From contig JAFDWD010000801.1 in assembly GCA_018268695.1 (NCBI GenBank), positions 1 to 11,405 of the forward strand: DNA of 11,405 nt, given 5' to 3'. Below the pieces are notes generated by a model. That model was not told where the DNA came from, searched no databases, and worked only from the letters and a program-made list of their open reading frames with translations. The DNA is from Actinomycetota bacterium. GTDB taxonomy: Bacteria > Actinomycetota > Thermoleophilia > Solirubrobacterales > 70-9. Numbering within the stretch: the first letter of the stretch is position 1; each line of letters starts with the position of its first letter. Shown here piece by piece: positions 5,495 to 11,405 of the stretch. The translations under genes were made by a program, and so were the position numbers.

Positions 5495-6895
5495 TCAGAG
5501 CCCCCGCTCGACCTCGATTTCGCCGAACTTCTCCGCTTCCAGCAGAGCGTTGTAGTCGGCGTCGTTCTGATCGGCGTAGCGCTCGGCGAACTCCGCCATC
5601 GCCTTGTCGAAGACGTCACCGCGGCCGAGGTAGGAAGCGATCGCGACGCGGTCGCCGGAGCGCGCGTGGGCCCGGGCCAGGGTGCGGGCGCAGAGCTGCC
5701 CGTACATCCCCAGCTCGTCCGCCGACATCCGTTCGACGTCGACCGATCCCTTGCCGTCCCAGAGCTGGCGCACGTAGAAGCAGCGCGACTCTTCGTCGAG
5801 GCCTTTCGCCTCGACCCAGCCGAGGAAGATGTCCGACGCCGCCTGCATCAGCCGCTGGCCCTCGACCACCCGCCGACCATGGTTCTCGTACTCGCTCTTC
5901 CCCAGGTAGGGCTCGAGCACGAACTCCCTCGCTTCCTTGGCCTGCAGGAAGAGCGGGTCGCCTTCGTCGTGCCCCATCATCAGGATGATCCAGGCGCGCG
6001 TGCCGACGCTGCCCACGCCGACCACTTTGCGTGCCGCGTCGACGTAGTCGAAGTCGCCCACCAGGCGACGGCGGTCGTCGGAGAGGCTCGCCAGGTAGGT
6101 GTCGAGGATCGGCCGCAGCGCGCCTTCGGTCGCCGCCCCCTCGTCGAGGTCGGCGAGCGGGGTGATCAGCGGCGGTTCGGCGACGATCCGCAGCTTCCCT
6201 TCGCGGTTGGTCGTGGTCAGCTTCCGCATCGCCCGGATGCTGTCCTTGGCCCGCGCCTTCGCCAGGTTGCGATCCATGTCGCGTCGGCGCGAGGCGCTCA
6301 AGGATTCGCGGAGGCGTTCGCTGATCGCGTCCACGTCGATCCGCGCGTACCAGACGTCGAGGTTGCGCATCTCGGCGAACTGGCGCATCGATTCGCGGTA
6401 GGCGGCGCCGGTCGACGCCAGCGCGCGGCGGCGCTCGCCGCGGCTGAAGCCGCGCTCCCGCCCGGCGATCGCGATGCTCGCCACCAGCCGCTTGACATCC
6501 CACTCGAACGGCCCGGGGAGCGTCTCGTCGAAGTCGTTGCAGTCGAAGACGAGGCGGCGGTCCGGCGCCGAGAAGACGCCGAAGTTGGAGAGGTGGGCGT
6601 CGCCGCAGAGCTGCACCCGCAGCCCGGTGTCGGGCCCGGGGGCGAGGTCGGCCGCCATCACCGCGGCGCCGCCGCGGAAGAAGGCGAAGGCCGAGGACAG
6701 CATGCGGCCGTAGCGGATCGGGACCAGGTCCCGCACACGGGTCTCGTCCTGAGCGGCGAGGGTGGCGATCGGGTTGCGATCGGCGGGTGGCTCCCATTCG
6801 CCGTGGGCGGAGCGCGGGACCTCGCGGCGCCGCTCCTTTCCGTCCACGGTGACCGTCGGAGCCTCGGACACGAGGGTGGCGTCGTCAGCGTTCAT
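5495..6895 (-). CDS. DUF2252 family protein (kinase-like fold)
   Basis: A 466-residue protein of the DUF2252/COG4320 family. Diagnostic motifs are IRYGRMLSSAFAFFRGGA (60-77), CGDAHLSNFG (97-106), FDCNDFDE (117-124) and EWDVKRL (131-137). The GDAHxxN and D-x-N-D-F-D-E pair resembles the catalytic HxxN and metal-binding Asp of aminoglycoside-phosphotransferase-like kinases, so a phosphotransfer activity is suspected for the family, though I know of no proven substrate. Length is normal and no membrane segment or signal peptide is seen. The first 35 residues are variable and charged. The ATG at 6895 has no Shine-Dalgarno but has TAAAGT 6 bases upstream. It is transcribed divergently from the diguanylate cyclase gene across a 165-base AT-richer gap, so the two may share control. 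The 3' end faces the zinc-ribbon gene. Confidence 0.9.
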   Translation of the reverse strand: MNADDATLVSEAPTVTVDGKERRREVPRSAHGEWEPPADRNPIATLAAQDETRVRDLVPIRYGRMLSSAFAFFRGGAAVMAADLAPGPDTGLRVQLCGDAHLSNFGVFSAPDRRLVFDCNDFDETLPGPFEWDVKRLVASIAIAGRERGFSRGERRRALASTGAAYRESMRQFAEMRNLDVWYARIDVDAISERLRESLSASRRRDMDRNLAKARAKDSIRAMRKLTTTNREGKLRIVAEPPLITPLADLDEGAATEGALRPILDTYLASLSDDRRRLVGDFDYVDAARKVVGVGSVGTRAWIILMMGHDEGDPLFLQAKEAREFVLEPYLGKSEYENHGRRVVEGQRLMQAASDIFLGWVEAKGLDEESRCFYVRQLWDGKGSVDVERMSADELGMYGQLCARTLARAHARSGDRVAIASYLGRGDVFDKAMAEFAERYADQNDADYNALLEAEKFGEIEVERGL

Positions 6896-6907
6896 GGGCG
6901 GACTTTA
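6896..6907 (-). promoter_or_regulatory. TANNNT -10 element giving a leaderless DUF2252 start
   Basis: On the minus strand TAAAGT is followed by CCGCCC and then the ATG at 6895. Just upstream the minus strand reads GTGTGAACAC, a 4+4 inverted repeat (6908-6917) overlapping where polymerase would sit and a possible operator. No firm -35 is recognised. Confidence 0.5.
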
Positions 6908-7048
6908 GTGTTCACACGCACGGTATGCACAAGCAGGTTTGTCCTTCGTATGGGCCGAACCGCGCGCCAAGTCATCGCTTTTTGGCACCCGCAAGGACCA
7001 ATAGAAAAAATTCTCCTTCCTCCTACGAACTTCAGACTCAAGTGGAGG

Positions 7049-7060
7049 TAGCTTCGGTCT
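7049..7060 (+). promoter_or_regulatory. TANNNT -10 element giving a leaderless GGDEF start
   Basis: TAGCTT (7049-7054) is followed by CGGTCT and the ATG at 7061, the 6-base spacing expected for RNA starting at the A of ATG. GGAGG at 7044-7048 is 12 bases from the ATG, too far for a good Shine-Dalgarno, so the leaderless reading is preferred. Confidence 0.5.
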
Positions 7061-8089
7061 ATGGCCGTCATCGAAGGGGAGTCGCGCCGACTACTTGACA
7101 TCATCCAGACCCAGGGGGAGATCGCGGCGGGCGATCTCGATCAGGATCGGGCGATGCAGTTGATCGTCCATCGCGTGCCCGCGCTGATCGGCGCCGACGG
7201 CGCACTGATCGACTCTCCTGTCGGCGACCGCCTCGTCTTCCGCGCCGGCTCCGGCGTCGAGGAGCGGGTGATCGGCCTCGAATACCCCCGCGCCGACAGC
7301 CTCTCCGGGCGCGCCCTGGAGCGCCGCGAGGTGCTGATCAGCAGCGACACCAAGCTAGATCCGCGGGTGGAAGCGGAGGCCTGCCGGAAGCTCGGGGCGC
7401 GCTCGCTGCTCTGCGCGCCCTTGTTGCACCGCGACGAGGAGCTCGGCTCGCTGACCGCCTTCTCCGCCCTCCCCCACGCCTTCGACGAGGGCGACCGCGA
7501 GGCGATCGACCTGATCGGCCGCTCGCTCTCCGCGCACCTTCACCACGCGGCGGGCTTCTCCCTCGCCTCCCACCAGAGCCGCCACGACCACCTGACCGGC
7601 CTGCAGAACCGCCGCGCCTACGAGTCGCGCCTCGAACAGGAGACCTCGAAGGCGGCCCGGACGGACGATGACCTGGCGCTCTGCCTGCTCGACCTCGACC
7701 GCTTCAAGGCGGTCAACGACCACTTCGGCCACGTCGTCGGCGACGACGTGCTGCGGGCCGTCGCCCGGGGCTTCCGCAACTGCCGGCTGCACGACGAGGC
7801 CTTCCGGATCGGCGGCGACGAGTTCGCCGTCGTCTTCCCCGGCGGCGACGAGCGGGCGGCGCGGACGGCGATCCGGCGGATGGTCGACGAGCTCGACCTC
7901 ACCGACCTGACCCGGCGCGGGGTCCGCTTCGGGGTCTCGTTCGGGATCGCCGCCGGCAAAACCGACCCGAGGGCCCTCCACGCCGCCGCCGACACCGAGC
8001 TGACCGCGGCCAAGCGCCTCGGTCGTCGCCCCCGCCGTGCACCCGACCCGGTTCTCTCGGGCGACGGCCGGGTAAGACTCAGTGCGTGA
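7061..8089 (+). CDS. GAF-GGDEF diguanylate cyclase
   Basis: A 342-residue soluble protein. Residues about 25-165 form a GAF-like sensor (LIVHRVPALIGADGALI, then SLLCAPLLHRDEELGSLTAFS). A GGDEF domain follows from DHLTGLQNRR at 176-185, with the metal and nucleotide segment LLDLDRFKAVNDHFGHVVGDDVL at about 209-231 and an intact GGDEF at 251-255. RLHD at 242-245, five residues before GGDEF, matches the RxxD inhibitory site, so both cyclase activity (2 GTP to c-di-GMP) and product feedback are expected. The C-terminal helix reads AADTELTAAKRLG, with Thr where a Tyr is common. There is no transmembrane helix, so the GAF probably senses a cytoplasmic signal. Its TGA overlaps the GTG of the dehydrogenase gene, which means co-transcription and coupled translation. 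Confidence 0.93.
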   Translation: MAVIEGESRRLLDIIQTQGEIAAGDLDQDRAMQLIVHRVPALIGADGALIDSPVGDRLVFRAGSGVEERVIGLEYPRADSLSGRALERREVLISSDTKLDPRVEAEACRKLGARSLLCAPLLHRDEELGSLTAFSALPHAFDEGDREAIDLIGRSLSAHLHHAAGFSLASHQSRHDHLTGLQNRRAYESRLEQETSKAARTDDDLALCLLDLDRFKAVNDHFGHVVGDDVLRAVARGFRNCRLHDEAFRIGGDEFAVVFPGGDERAARTAIRRMVDELDLTDLTRRGVRFGVSFGIAAGKTDPRALHAAADTELTAAKRLGRRPRRAPDPVLSGDGRVRLSA

Positions 8090-9429
8090 GGCGCCTATTC
8101 CCGGCGGTCATCCTGATGCTGCTCCTGACCGCGTGCGGTTCGGGTAGCTCGAGCACGGGATCGACCTCCGCGTCGGGCACGACCGCCTCCCCGGTCGGCG
8201 GCGGGCGCGAACTGGTGACGCTCGCCGTTCCCGCCGCGATGCGCGGCGGCGAGCTCTCCGAACCCCACCGGCTGAGCGTGCCGAAGGGCTGGAAGGCGAG
8301 CGTCTGGGCGCGGCCGGAAGGGGCCCGGATGATGGCGATCACGCCGGAAGGGAACCTGCTCGTGAGCAGGCCGAGCGACGGCGCGGTGATCGAACTTTCC
8401 GGCGGCGCCGAGGCGACGCAGGAAAAGGTCGTCCTCGCGGGTCTCGAATCCCCGCAGGGCCTGGCGTTCGGGAAACGCGGCGGGGAATCGATCCTCTACG
8501 TAGGCGAGTCGGACGAGATCGACGCCTACCCCTGGCTCGGCGGCGGCGAGGTCGGCGCGCGGGAGACCATCGCCCCGAACCTGCCCGACGAAGAACCGGC
8601 GGGCGACGACATCCACCGCCAGAAGGACGTCGTGGTCGGGGCGGACGGGCGGATCTACTTCGACGTCGGCAGCTCCTCCAACGCCTCCCCGGTCGACCGC
8701 ACCTACGACCCGCCGCGTGGGGTGATCGACTCGGTCGGGCCCTCAGGCGGGCCGGTGAAGGTCGTGATGCGCGGCGTGCGCAACGGCGAGGGGCTGGCGT
8801 TGGCTCCCGACGGCACGGTCTGGACCGCGGTCAACAACCGCGACGAAATCCCCTACCCGTTCCACGGCGCGCTCGGCGGTCACGAAGAAGCGTTCGGCGA
8901 AGTGATCCCCGACTACGTCGACAACCATCCGGTGGATGAGGTGGCGCCGGTGACCCAGGGCCGTGACCTCGGCTGGCCGCTCTGCAATCCCGAACAGGGT
9001 CAGAACACGCCACCCGGCTCCCTCGCCGACGTGCCGCTGATCCCCGACTCGGTGACGAATCCGGGCGGCAAGGCCCTCGACTGCTCGAAGCTGGCCCCGA
9101 TCGAGGTCGGGATCCCCGCCCACTCCGCCCCGCTCGGGATGTCGTTCCTCGAGGGCACGAAGGTGCCGGCGCCCTGGTCGGGCGGCGCGGTGGTCGCCGC
9201 CCACGGATCCTGGGACCGCCAGGAACCCCGCGCGCCCGCGGTCCTCTGGATGCGTTGGGACGAAGAGAAGCGGACCCTCGAGCCGGCCCAGGTCCTCGTC
9301 TCGGGCTTCCAGGACGAAGACGGCGAACGCTGGGGCCGCCCCGTCGACGTGGTTCCGGGACCGGAAGGCGCGCTATTCGTGAGCGACGACACGGCCGGGG
9401 CGGTTTACAAGCTGACGCCACCGGGGTGA
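8086..9429 (+). CDS. PQQ-type glucose/sorbosone dehydrogenase, lipoprotein
   Basis: A 447-residue protein. Residues 1-16 are a lipoprotein signal with lipobox LTAC at 14-17, then a Ser/Thr/Gly linker, so the mature protein is membrane-anchored outside the cytoplasm. The rest is a six-bladed beta-propeller of the sugar/sorbosone dehydrogenase family: ESPQGLAFG, HRQKDVVVGADGRIYF (H177), VRNGEGLALAPDGTVWTAV (R232-N233), DLGWPLCNP, HGSWDR (373-378) and RWGRPVDV (R415, R418). His, Arg-Asn and Arg occur in the order used by soluble PQQ glucose dehydrogenase for catalysis and PQQ contact; exact equivalence is inference. Oxidation of an aldose or related sugar is likely, electron acceptor unknown. 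No PQQ synthesis genes are in the window. The start is the GTG overlapping the cyclase stop. Confidence 0.9.
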   Translation: MRRLFPAVILMLLLTACGSGSSSTGSTSASGTTASPVGGGRELVTLAVPAAMRGGELSEPHRLSVPKGWKASVWARPEGARMMAITPEGNLLVSRPSDGAVIELSGGAEATQEKVVLAGLESPQGLAFGKRGGESILYVGESDEIDAYPWLGGGEVGARETIAPNLPDEEPAGDDIHRQKDVVVGADGRIYFDVGSSSNASPVDRTYDPPRGVIDSVGPSGGPVKVVMRGVRNGEGLALAPDGTVWTAVNNRDEIPYPFHGALGGHEEAFGEVIPDYVDNHPVDEVAPVTQGRDLGWPLCNPEQGQNTPPGSLADVPLIPDSVTNPGGKALDCSKLAPIEVGIPAHSAPLGMSFLEGTKVPAPWSGGAVVAAHGSWDRQEPRAPAVLWMRWDEEKRTLEPAQVLVSGFQDEDGERWGRPVDVVPGPEGALFVSDDTAGAVYKLTPPG

Positions 9430-9478
9430 GTAGAAGGATGGCGTTGTGCCGGCGGGGGTGGCAGTCCTAGAAGCGGTG

Positions 9479-9532
9479 CCTGGGCGTCTCATGGAGGTCC
9501 TGGCAGGCTGTGACCTCCATGAGACGCCCAGG
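9479..9532. terminator. Perfect 21-bp hairpin downstream of the dehydrogenase gene
   Basis: Bases 9479-9499 and 9512-9532 are exact reverse complements around a 12-base loop. The arm begins CCTGGGCGTCTCATGG. It starts 50 bases after the dehydrogenase stop. No T-run follows, so it may block 3' exonucleases or work as a U-less terminator. Its arm length equals that of the hairpin at 3282-3326, and both contain GTCTC. The stretch 9430-9478 before it holds nothing I recognise. Confidence 0.55.
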
Positions 9533-9560
9533 ACGTGAGGGTTCCGTGAAGGTCTTGTGA

Positions 9561-9580
9561 CGGAGAGCGTGGGATTCGAA
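9561..9580 (-). other. Possible tRNA-Ser 3'-end remnant
   Basis: The minus strand of 9561-9580 reads TTCGAATCCCACGCTCTCCG, which has the layout of a tRNA end: 7-base T-loop, 5-base T-stem 3' strand, 7-base acceptor 3' strand and a discriminator G. The next three bases are TCA, close to CCA. The matching 5' T-stem (GTGGG) and acceptor 5' strand are absent, so no tRNA is encoded. The TTCGAA part also recurs in the adjacent repeat array, so the likeness may come from the array instead. Confidence 0.3.
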
Positions 9581-9830
9581 CGATCAGGAATCTGCCGTGT
9601 TCCTTATCCGCCCATACGACGGATCTCGAACACCGCAAGGGTCTGCGGGGTTCGAAAAGGGCGCCATACGACCATTACGAACCACGGAGATCATTGCGTG
9701 GTTCGAAACTTCGGTCATGGCGAAGTAAGGAACCAGGGAAGATCTTGCGGTGTTCGAAACCTGGCGTATGGGCAGGTAAGGAACAGCGCAGATCCCTGAC
9801 CGTTCGGGGCCCGGCGTACGAACCGGGCCC
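9578..9830. repeat. Tandem 51-bp palindromic repeat array, four units plus a GC-rich end hairpin
   Basis: Four hairpin units of 33 bases lie at 9599-9631, 9650-9682, 9701-9733 and 9752-9784, separated by 18-base spacers, so starts are exactly 51 bases apart. Each begins GTTC and ends GAAC. Inner stems differ but pair: ATCCG/CGGAT, a weaker four-of-five pairing in unit 2, ACTTCG/CGAAGT and ACCTG/CAGGT. The loop carries CATACG or its complement. Unit 1 is inverted relative to units 2-4. Spacers are themselves partly palindromic, for example CGAACCACG/CGTGGTTCG around 9678-9705. A half-unit precedes (GAAC at 9578-9581), and an 8-bp hairpin, GGGCCCGG/CCGGGCCC (9807-9830), closes the array about 50 bases on. 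It is probably a structured RNA or protein-binding DNA array. It fills much of the 512-base gene-free gap; 9831-9850 holds nothing recognised. Confidence 0.85.
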
Positions 9831-9850
9831 AGCCGTCTCCCCCACATCCC

Positions 9851-9927
9851 CGGCCGTCTCGGCCACGGCCACAGCCAGCCAGGGCCGTGGCCGAGACGGC
9901 CGCGCTCGCCGACCCCGCCTTGCGTCC
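9851..9927 (-). repeat. Dispersed GC-rich inverted repeat, copy B
   Basis: CGGCCGTCTCGGCCACGGCC (9851-9870) is the exact reverse complement of 9883-9902, a perfect 20-bp stem with a 12-base loop. It is followed on + by 13 variable bases and CGCCTTGCGTCC (9916-9927). The same box, arm and loop segment ACAGCCAG form copy A at 3263-3368. Both copies sit within about 20 bases of a minus-strand stop codon with the box nearest the gene, so in the transcript the order is stop, GGACGCAAGGCG, hairpin. No U-run follows. Confidence 0.75.
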
Positions 9928-9941
9928 TTTTCCGGCCCCCG

Positions 9942-11123
9942 CTACCCCCCCGGCCGCTCCACCCGATAGTCGTCCGCCACCTGATGGACGTAGGCGAGGA
10001 CGTCGGGGTCGAGGCGGTCGCGGCCCTGGCGGTCGTAGCGGCGGACGAAGAAGGCGCCGAAGCCGAGCCAGAAGAGGAGGCCGACGGCGGTGGCGATCAG
10101 GCCCTCGGCGAGGCCGGCGTCGGCGCGTGCTTCCAGGTAGAGGATCGAGCGCACGCCGCCGAGGATCTGGCGCAGCGGATCGGCGTGGCTGACCGCGGCG
10201 AAGGCATCCGGCAGCGCCTGGATCGGCACCGTCCCGCCCGCCGAGGCGAGGCCGACGTAGACGAAGACCAGCAGCCCGACCAGCTGCCCCGGCGTGCCGA
10301 GCACGGCGAAGAGGGAGAGCGTGCCGATCGCGACCGTCGCCGCCCCGAACCAGCCGTAGACCCAGAGAAGCAGGGGCGATGGCGCGTCCATGCCGAGGAT
10401 GAGGCCGGCGACGAAGAGGAAGACGGCGACGAGGATGCCGGTCAGGACGACGGCCATCCCCCACTTCGCCAGCAGCGTCTGCCAGCGGCTGATCAGCGCC
10501 GGCCTCGCCATCGACCAGCGCGAGCCGATCTCGGTCGGCGCGAAGCCGAGCGCGCCGTCGAGGAAGGAGTTGACGATGGTCGCGCCGATGAACCCGCTCA
10601 TCAGGATCAGCAGCGCGGTGTAGAAGGCGCTCAGGCCGAGCGCCGCCTTCGCGGGCAACGGCCGGTAGACGGAGGTCTTCACCTCGATCTGGCCGTGGGA
10701 CCCTGCTTCGACGGCCGGCTGCAGGACGCCGGCGGCGAGGCTCGCCCCCTCGGTCCCGGCTCGCTGGTTGGTGAGCAGCCGCGCGGTCGGCGCCCCGCCG
10801 CCGGTGCCGCCCGGCACGACCAGGGTCGCGTAAGAGGCGCCGCGGTCCATCCGGTCGCGCGCGGCCGCCATCGACTCGACGTGGATCGCAAGCTTTTCGG
10901 TCACTTCCGGCGAGCCCAACAGACCTTTCTCCACGGCCCGCCCGGCCGGCGAGTCCGTCCTCACCAGAGAGACGGGAAGCCCGTGCATATGGTTGAGGGG
11001 ATCGACCGCGGAGCCGATGTAGAGGGCGGTCATCAGGCCGATCAGGATCGCGCCGACGACGATCGGGGCCGCCCAGACGGGCCGCTGCCTGAGGAGATCC
11101 AGTGCCCGCATGCGTTTAGGCAT
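9942..11123 (-). CDS. DUF3533/YhgE-Pip-like (ABC-2 type) membrane protein
   Basis: A 393-residue integral membrane protein. One N-terminal helix (about 17-38) is followed by an extracytoplasmic domain of roughly 120 residues and then five helices at about 162-185, 220-243, 251-276, 279-300 and 340-361. This is the layout of DUF3533 and ABC-2-type permease-like proteins such as YhgE/Pip and SNG1. The loop has the LVRTDSPAGRAV and ASYATLVVPGG segments typical of the group, and DPLRQILGGVRSILYL lies before the last helix. A cytoplasmic basic tail ends the protein. No ATPase gene is in the window, so it either works without one or has a distant partner; the substrate is unknown. ATGs at 11123 and 11111 are both possible starts, and neither has a clear Shine-Dalgarno. 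It is divergent from the secreted-protein gene across 50 bases. Confidence 0.85.
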   Translation of the reverse strand: MPKRMRALDLLRQRPVWAAPIVVGAILIGLMTALYIGSAVDPLNHMHGLPVSLVRTDSPAGRAVEKGLLGSPEVTEKLAIHVESMAAARDRMDRGASYATLVVPGGTGGGAPTARLLTNQRAGTEGASLAAGVLQPAVEAGSHGQIEVKTSVYRPLPAKAALGLSAFYTALLILMSGFIGATIVNSFLDGALGFAPTEIGSRWSMARPALISRWQTLLAKWGMAVVLTGILVAVFLFVAGLILGMDAPSPLLLWVYGWFGAATVAIGTLSLFAVLGTPGQLVGLLVFVYVGLASAGGTVPIQALPDAFAAVSHADPLRQILGGVRSILYLEARADAGLAEGLIATAVGLLFWLGFGAFFVRRYDRQGRDRLDPDVLAYVHQVADDYRVERPGG

Positions 11124-11160
11124 GTGGCCGAATACTGGTCCGGACCTCGGACGGTGGAAC

Positions 11161-11173
11161 TAGGGTGAGCGCC
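11161..11173 (+). promoter_or_regulatory. TANNNT -10 element before the secreted-protein start
   Basis: TAGGGT (11161-11166) is followed by 7 bases and the ATG at 11174. AGGGTGAG overlaps it and could be read as a weak Shine-Dalgarno, but the -10 spacing matches the other leaderless-type starts in the window. Confidence 0.45.
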
Positions 11174-11405
11174 ATGAACAGCCACTCGACTCCCCTCAGA
11201 ACCGCCGTCGCCGCGGCCGCACTCGCCGCCGCCGCGCTCCTCATGCTGCTCGCCTTCACCGGCGCTTCCGCCTCGGCAGGCGGCAAGAACAAGATCTACG
11301 AGTGCCAGCACCCGCTGGTCACCGGCCAGGAGGCCGTCAACCCGAAGGGCGTCACGCCGCAGGAAGCGTGCAAGGTCGTCCGCTCGCTGGGCAAGTTCCT
11401 CGAAA
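11174..11405 (+). CDS. Secreted protein of unknown function, 3' end outside the window
   Basis: The frame is open from the ATG at 11174 to the window edge, giving the first 77 residues. Residues 1-35 are a Sec signal peptide: NSHSTPLRT as the charged start, an Ala/Leu-rich core (about 11-28) and the cleavage motif ASA before GGKNK at 36. The mature part starts basic and has two cysteines, C44 (IYECQHP) and C66 (QEACKVV), which may form a disulphide outside the cell. I do not recognise the family. An in-frame GTG at 11165 would add three residues. The gene is divergent from the DUF3533 membrane protein, and the 50-base gap must hold both promoters, so shared control is possible. Confidence 0.65.
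   Translation, partial: MNSHSTPLRTAVAAAALAAAALLMLLAFTGASASAGGKNKIYECQHPLVTGQEAVNPKGVTPQEACKVVRSLGKFLE

Noticed and set aside
6989..7010. Sigma-54 promoter suggested by TTTTTGGCAC upstream of the GGDEF gene
   Set aside because: TGGCAC is present, but the required TTGC-type -12 element five bases on is absent.
3624..7051. Long + strand frames opposite the monooxygenase (3624-5198) and DUF2252 (5666-7051) genes
   Set aside because: Both are antisense frames over genes with clear conserved motifs, and their translations match no family I know.
3282..9532. Classical intrinsic terminators at the two 21-bp hairpins
   Set aside because: Neither hairpin is followed by a T-run on either strand, so they are reported as terminator-like only.
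9561..9650. Complete tRNA-Ser gene on the minus strand
   Set aside because: Only the 3' 20 bases fit. The 5' T-stem, anticodon arm and acceptor 5' strand are missing.
9578..9830. CRISPR array
   Set aside because: The 33-base units are too diverged, one is inverted, spacers are 17-18 bases and partly palindromic, and there are no cas genes.
9557..9847. Repeat-containing small ORFs on both strands of the array (80 and 87 residues) with a 17-residue period
   Set aside because: The period is 51 divided by 3, and near-palindromic DNA gives similar peptides on both strands. The frames stay open because of the repeat phase. Neither has a convincing start signal, and the base changes keep hairpins rather than amino acids.
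9984..11168. 394-residue + strand frame opposite the DUF3533 gene
   Set aside because: The minus-strand product has six well-formed membrane helices. The + frame is low-complexity and acidic/basic filler.

Overview
The window is GC-rich bacterial DNA with dense coding, GTG/TTG starts, 4-base stop/start overlaps and actinobacterial protein families (SHOCT, DUF6325, DUF202, DUF2252, DUF3533). This points to a high-GC actinobacterium, and the style of the proteins suggests Thermoleophilia/Solirubrobacterales. That placement is inference. There is no rRNA, intact tRNA, IS element, phage gene or CRISPR array. The genes are chromosomal housekeeping or accessory genes, and the least ordinary material is between them.

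Layout. (1) 1-2471, + strand: a tight run of a membrane SHOCT protein (start codon cut by the window edge), a DUF6325 protein, a second SHOCT protein and a DUF1254/DUF1214 protein, joined by GTGA and ATGA overlaps. (2) 2493-3258, +: a DUF202 membrane protein and a cupin of the (R)-hydroxynitrile-lyase-like family. (3) 3384-4928, -: an FAD-dependent aromatic-type monooxygenase. (4) 5213-5422, +: a small zinc-ribbon protein behind a long leader that can fold. (5) 5495-6895, -: a DUF2252 kinase-like protein, divergent from (6) 7061-9429, +: a GAF-GGDEF diguanylate cyclase overlapping a PQQ-type sugar dehydrogenase lipoprotein by 4 bases. (7) 9942-11123, -: a DUF3533/YhgE-Pip-type membrane protein, divergent from (8) a secreted protein cut by the right edge at 11405.

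Intergenic structure. The 512-base gap at 9430-9941 holds a perfect 21-bp hairpin, a tandem array of 51-bp units each folding into a hairpin whose inner stem changes sequence yet stays paired, and a GC-rich inverted repeat. A relative of that last repeat lies at 3263-3368, again just downstream of a minus-strand gene, and there its loop carries a second perfect 21-bp hairpin. These are the best candidates for something undescribed.

Expression. Several genes that begin a transcription unit have a -10-like hexamer (TANNNT or close) ending 6-7 bases before the start codon and no well-placed Shine-Dalgarno. This suggests leaderless mRNAs. Genes inside operons, and the zinc-ribbon gene, have ordinary Shine-Dalgarno sequences instead.
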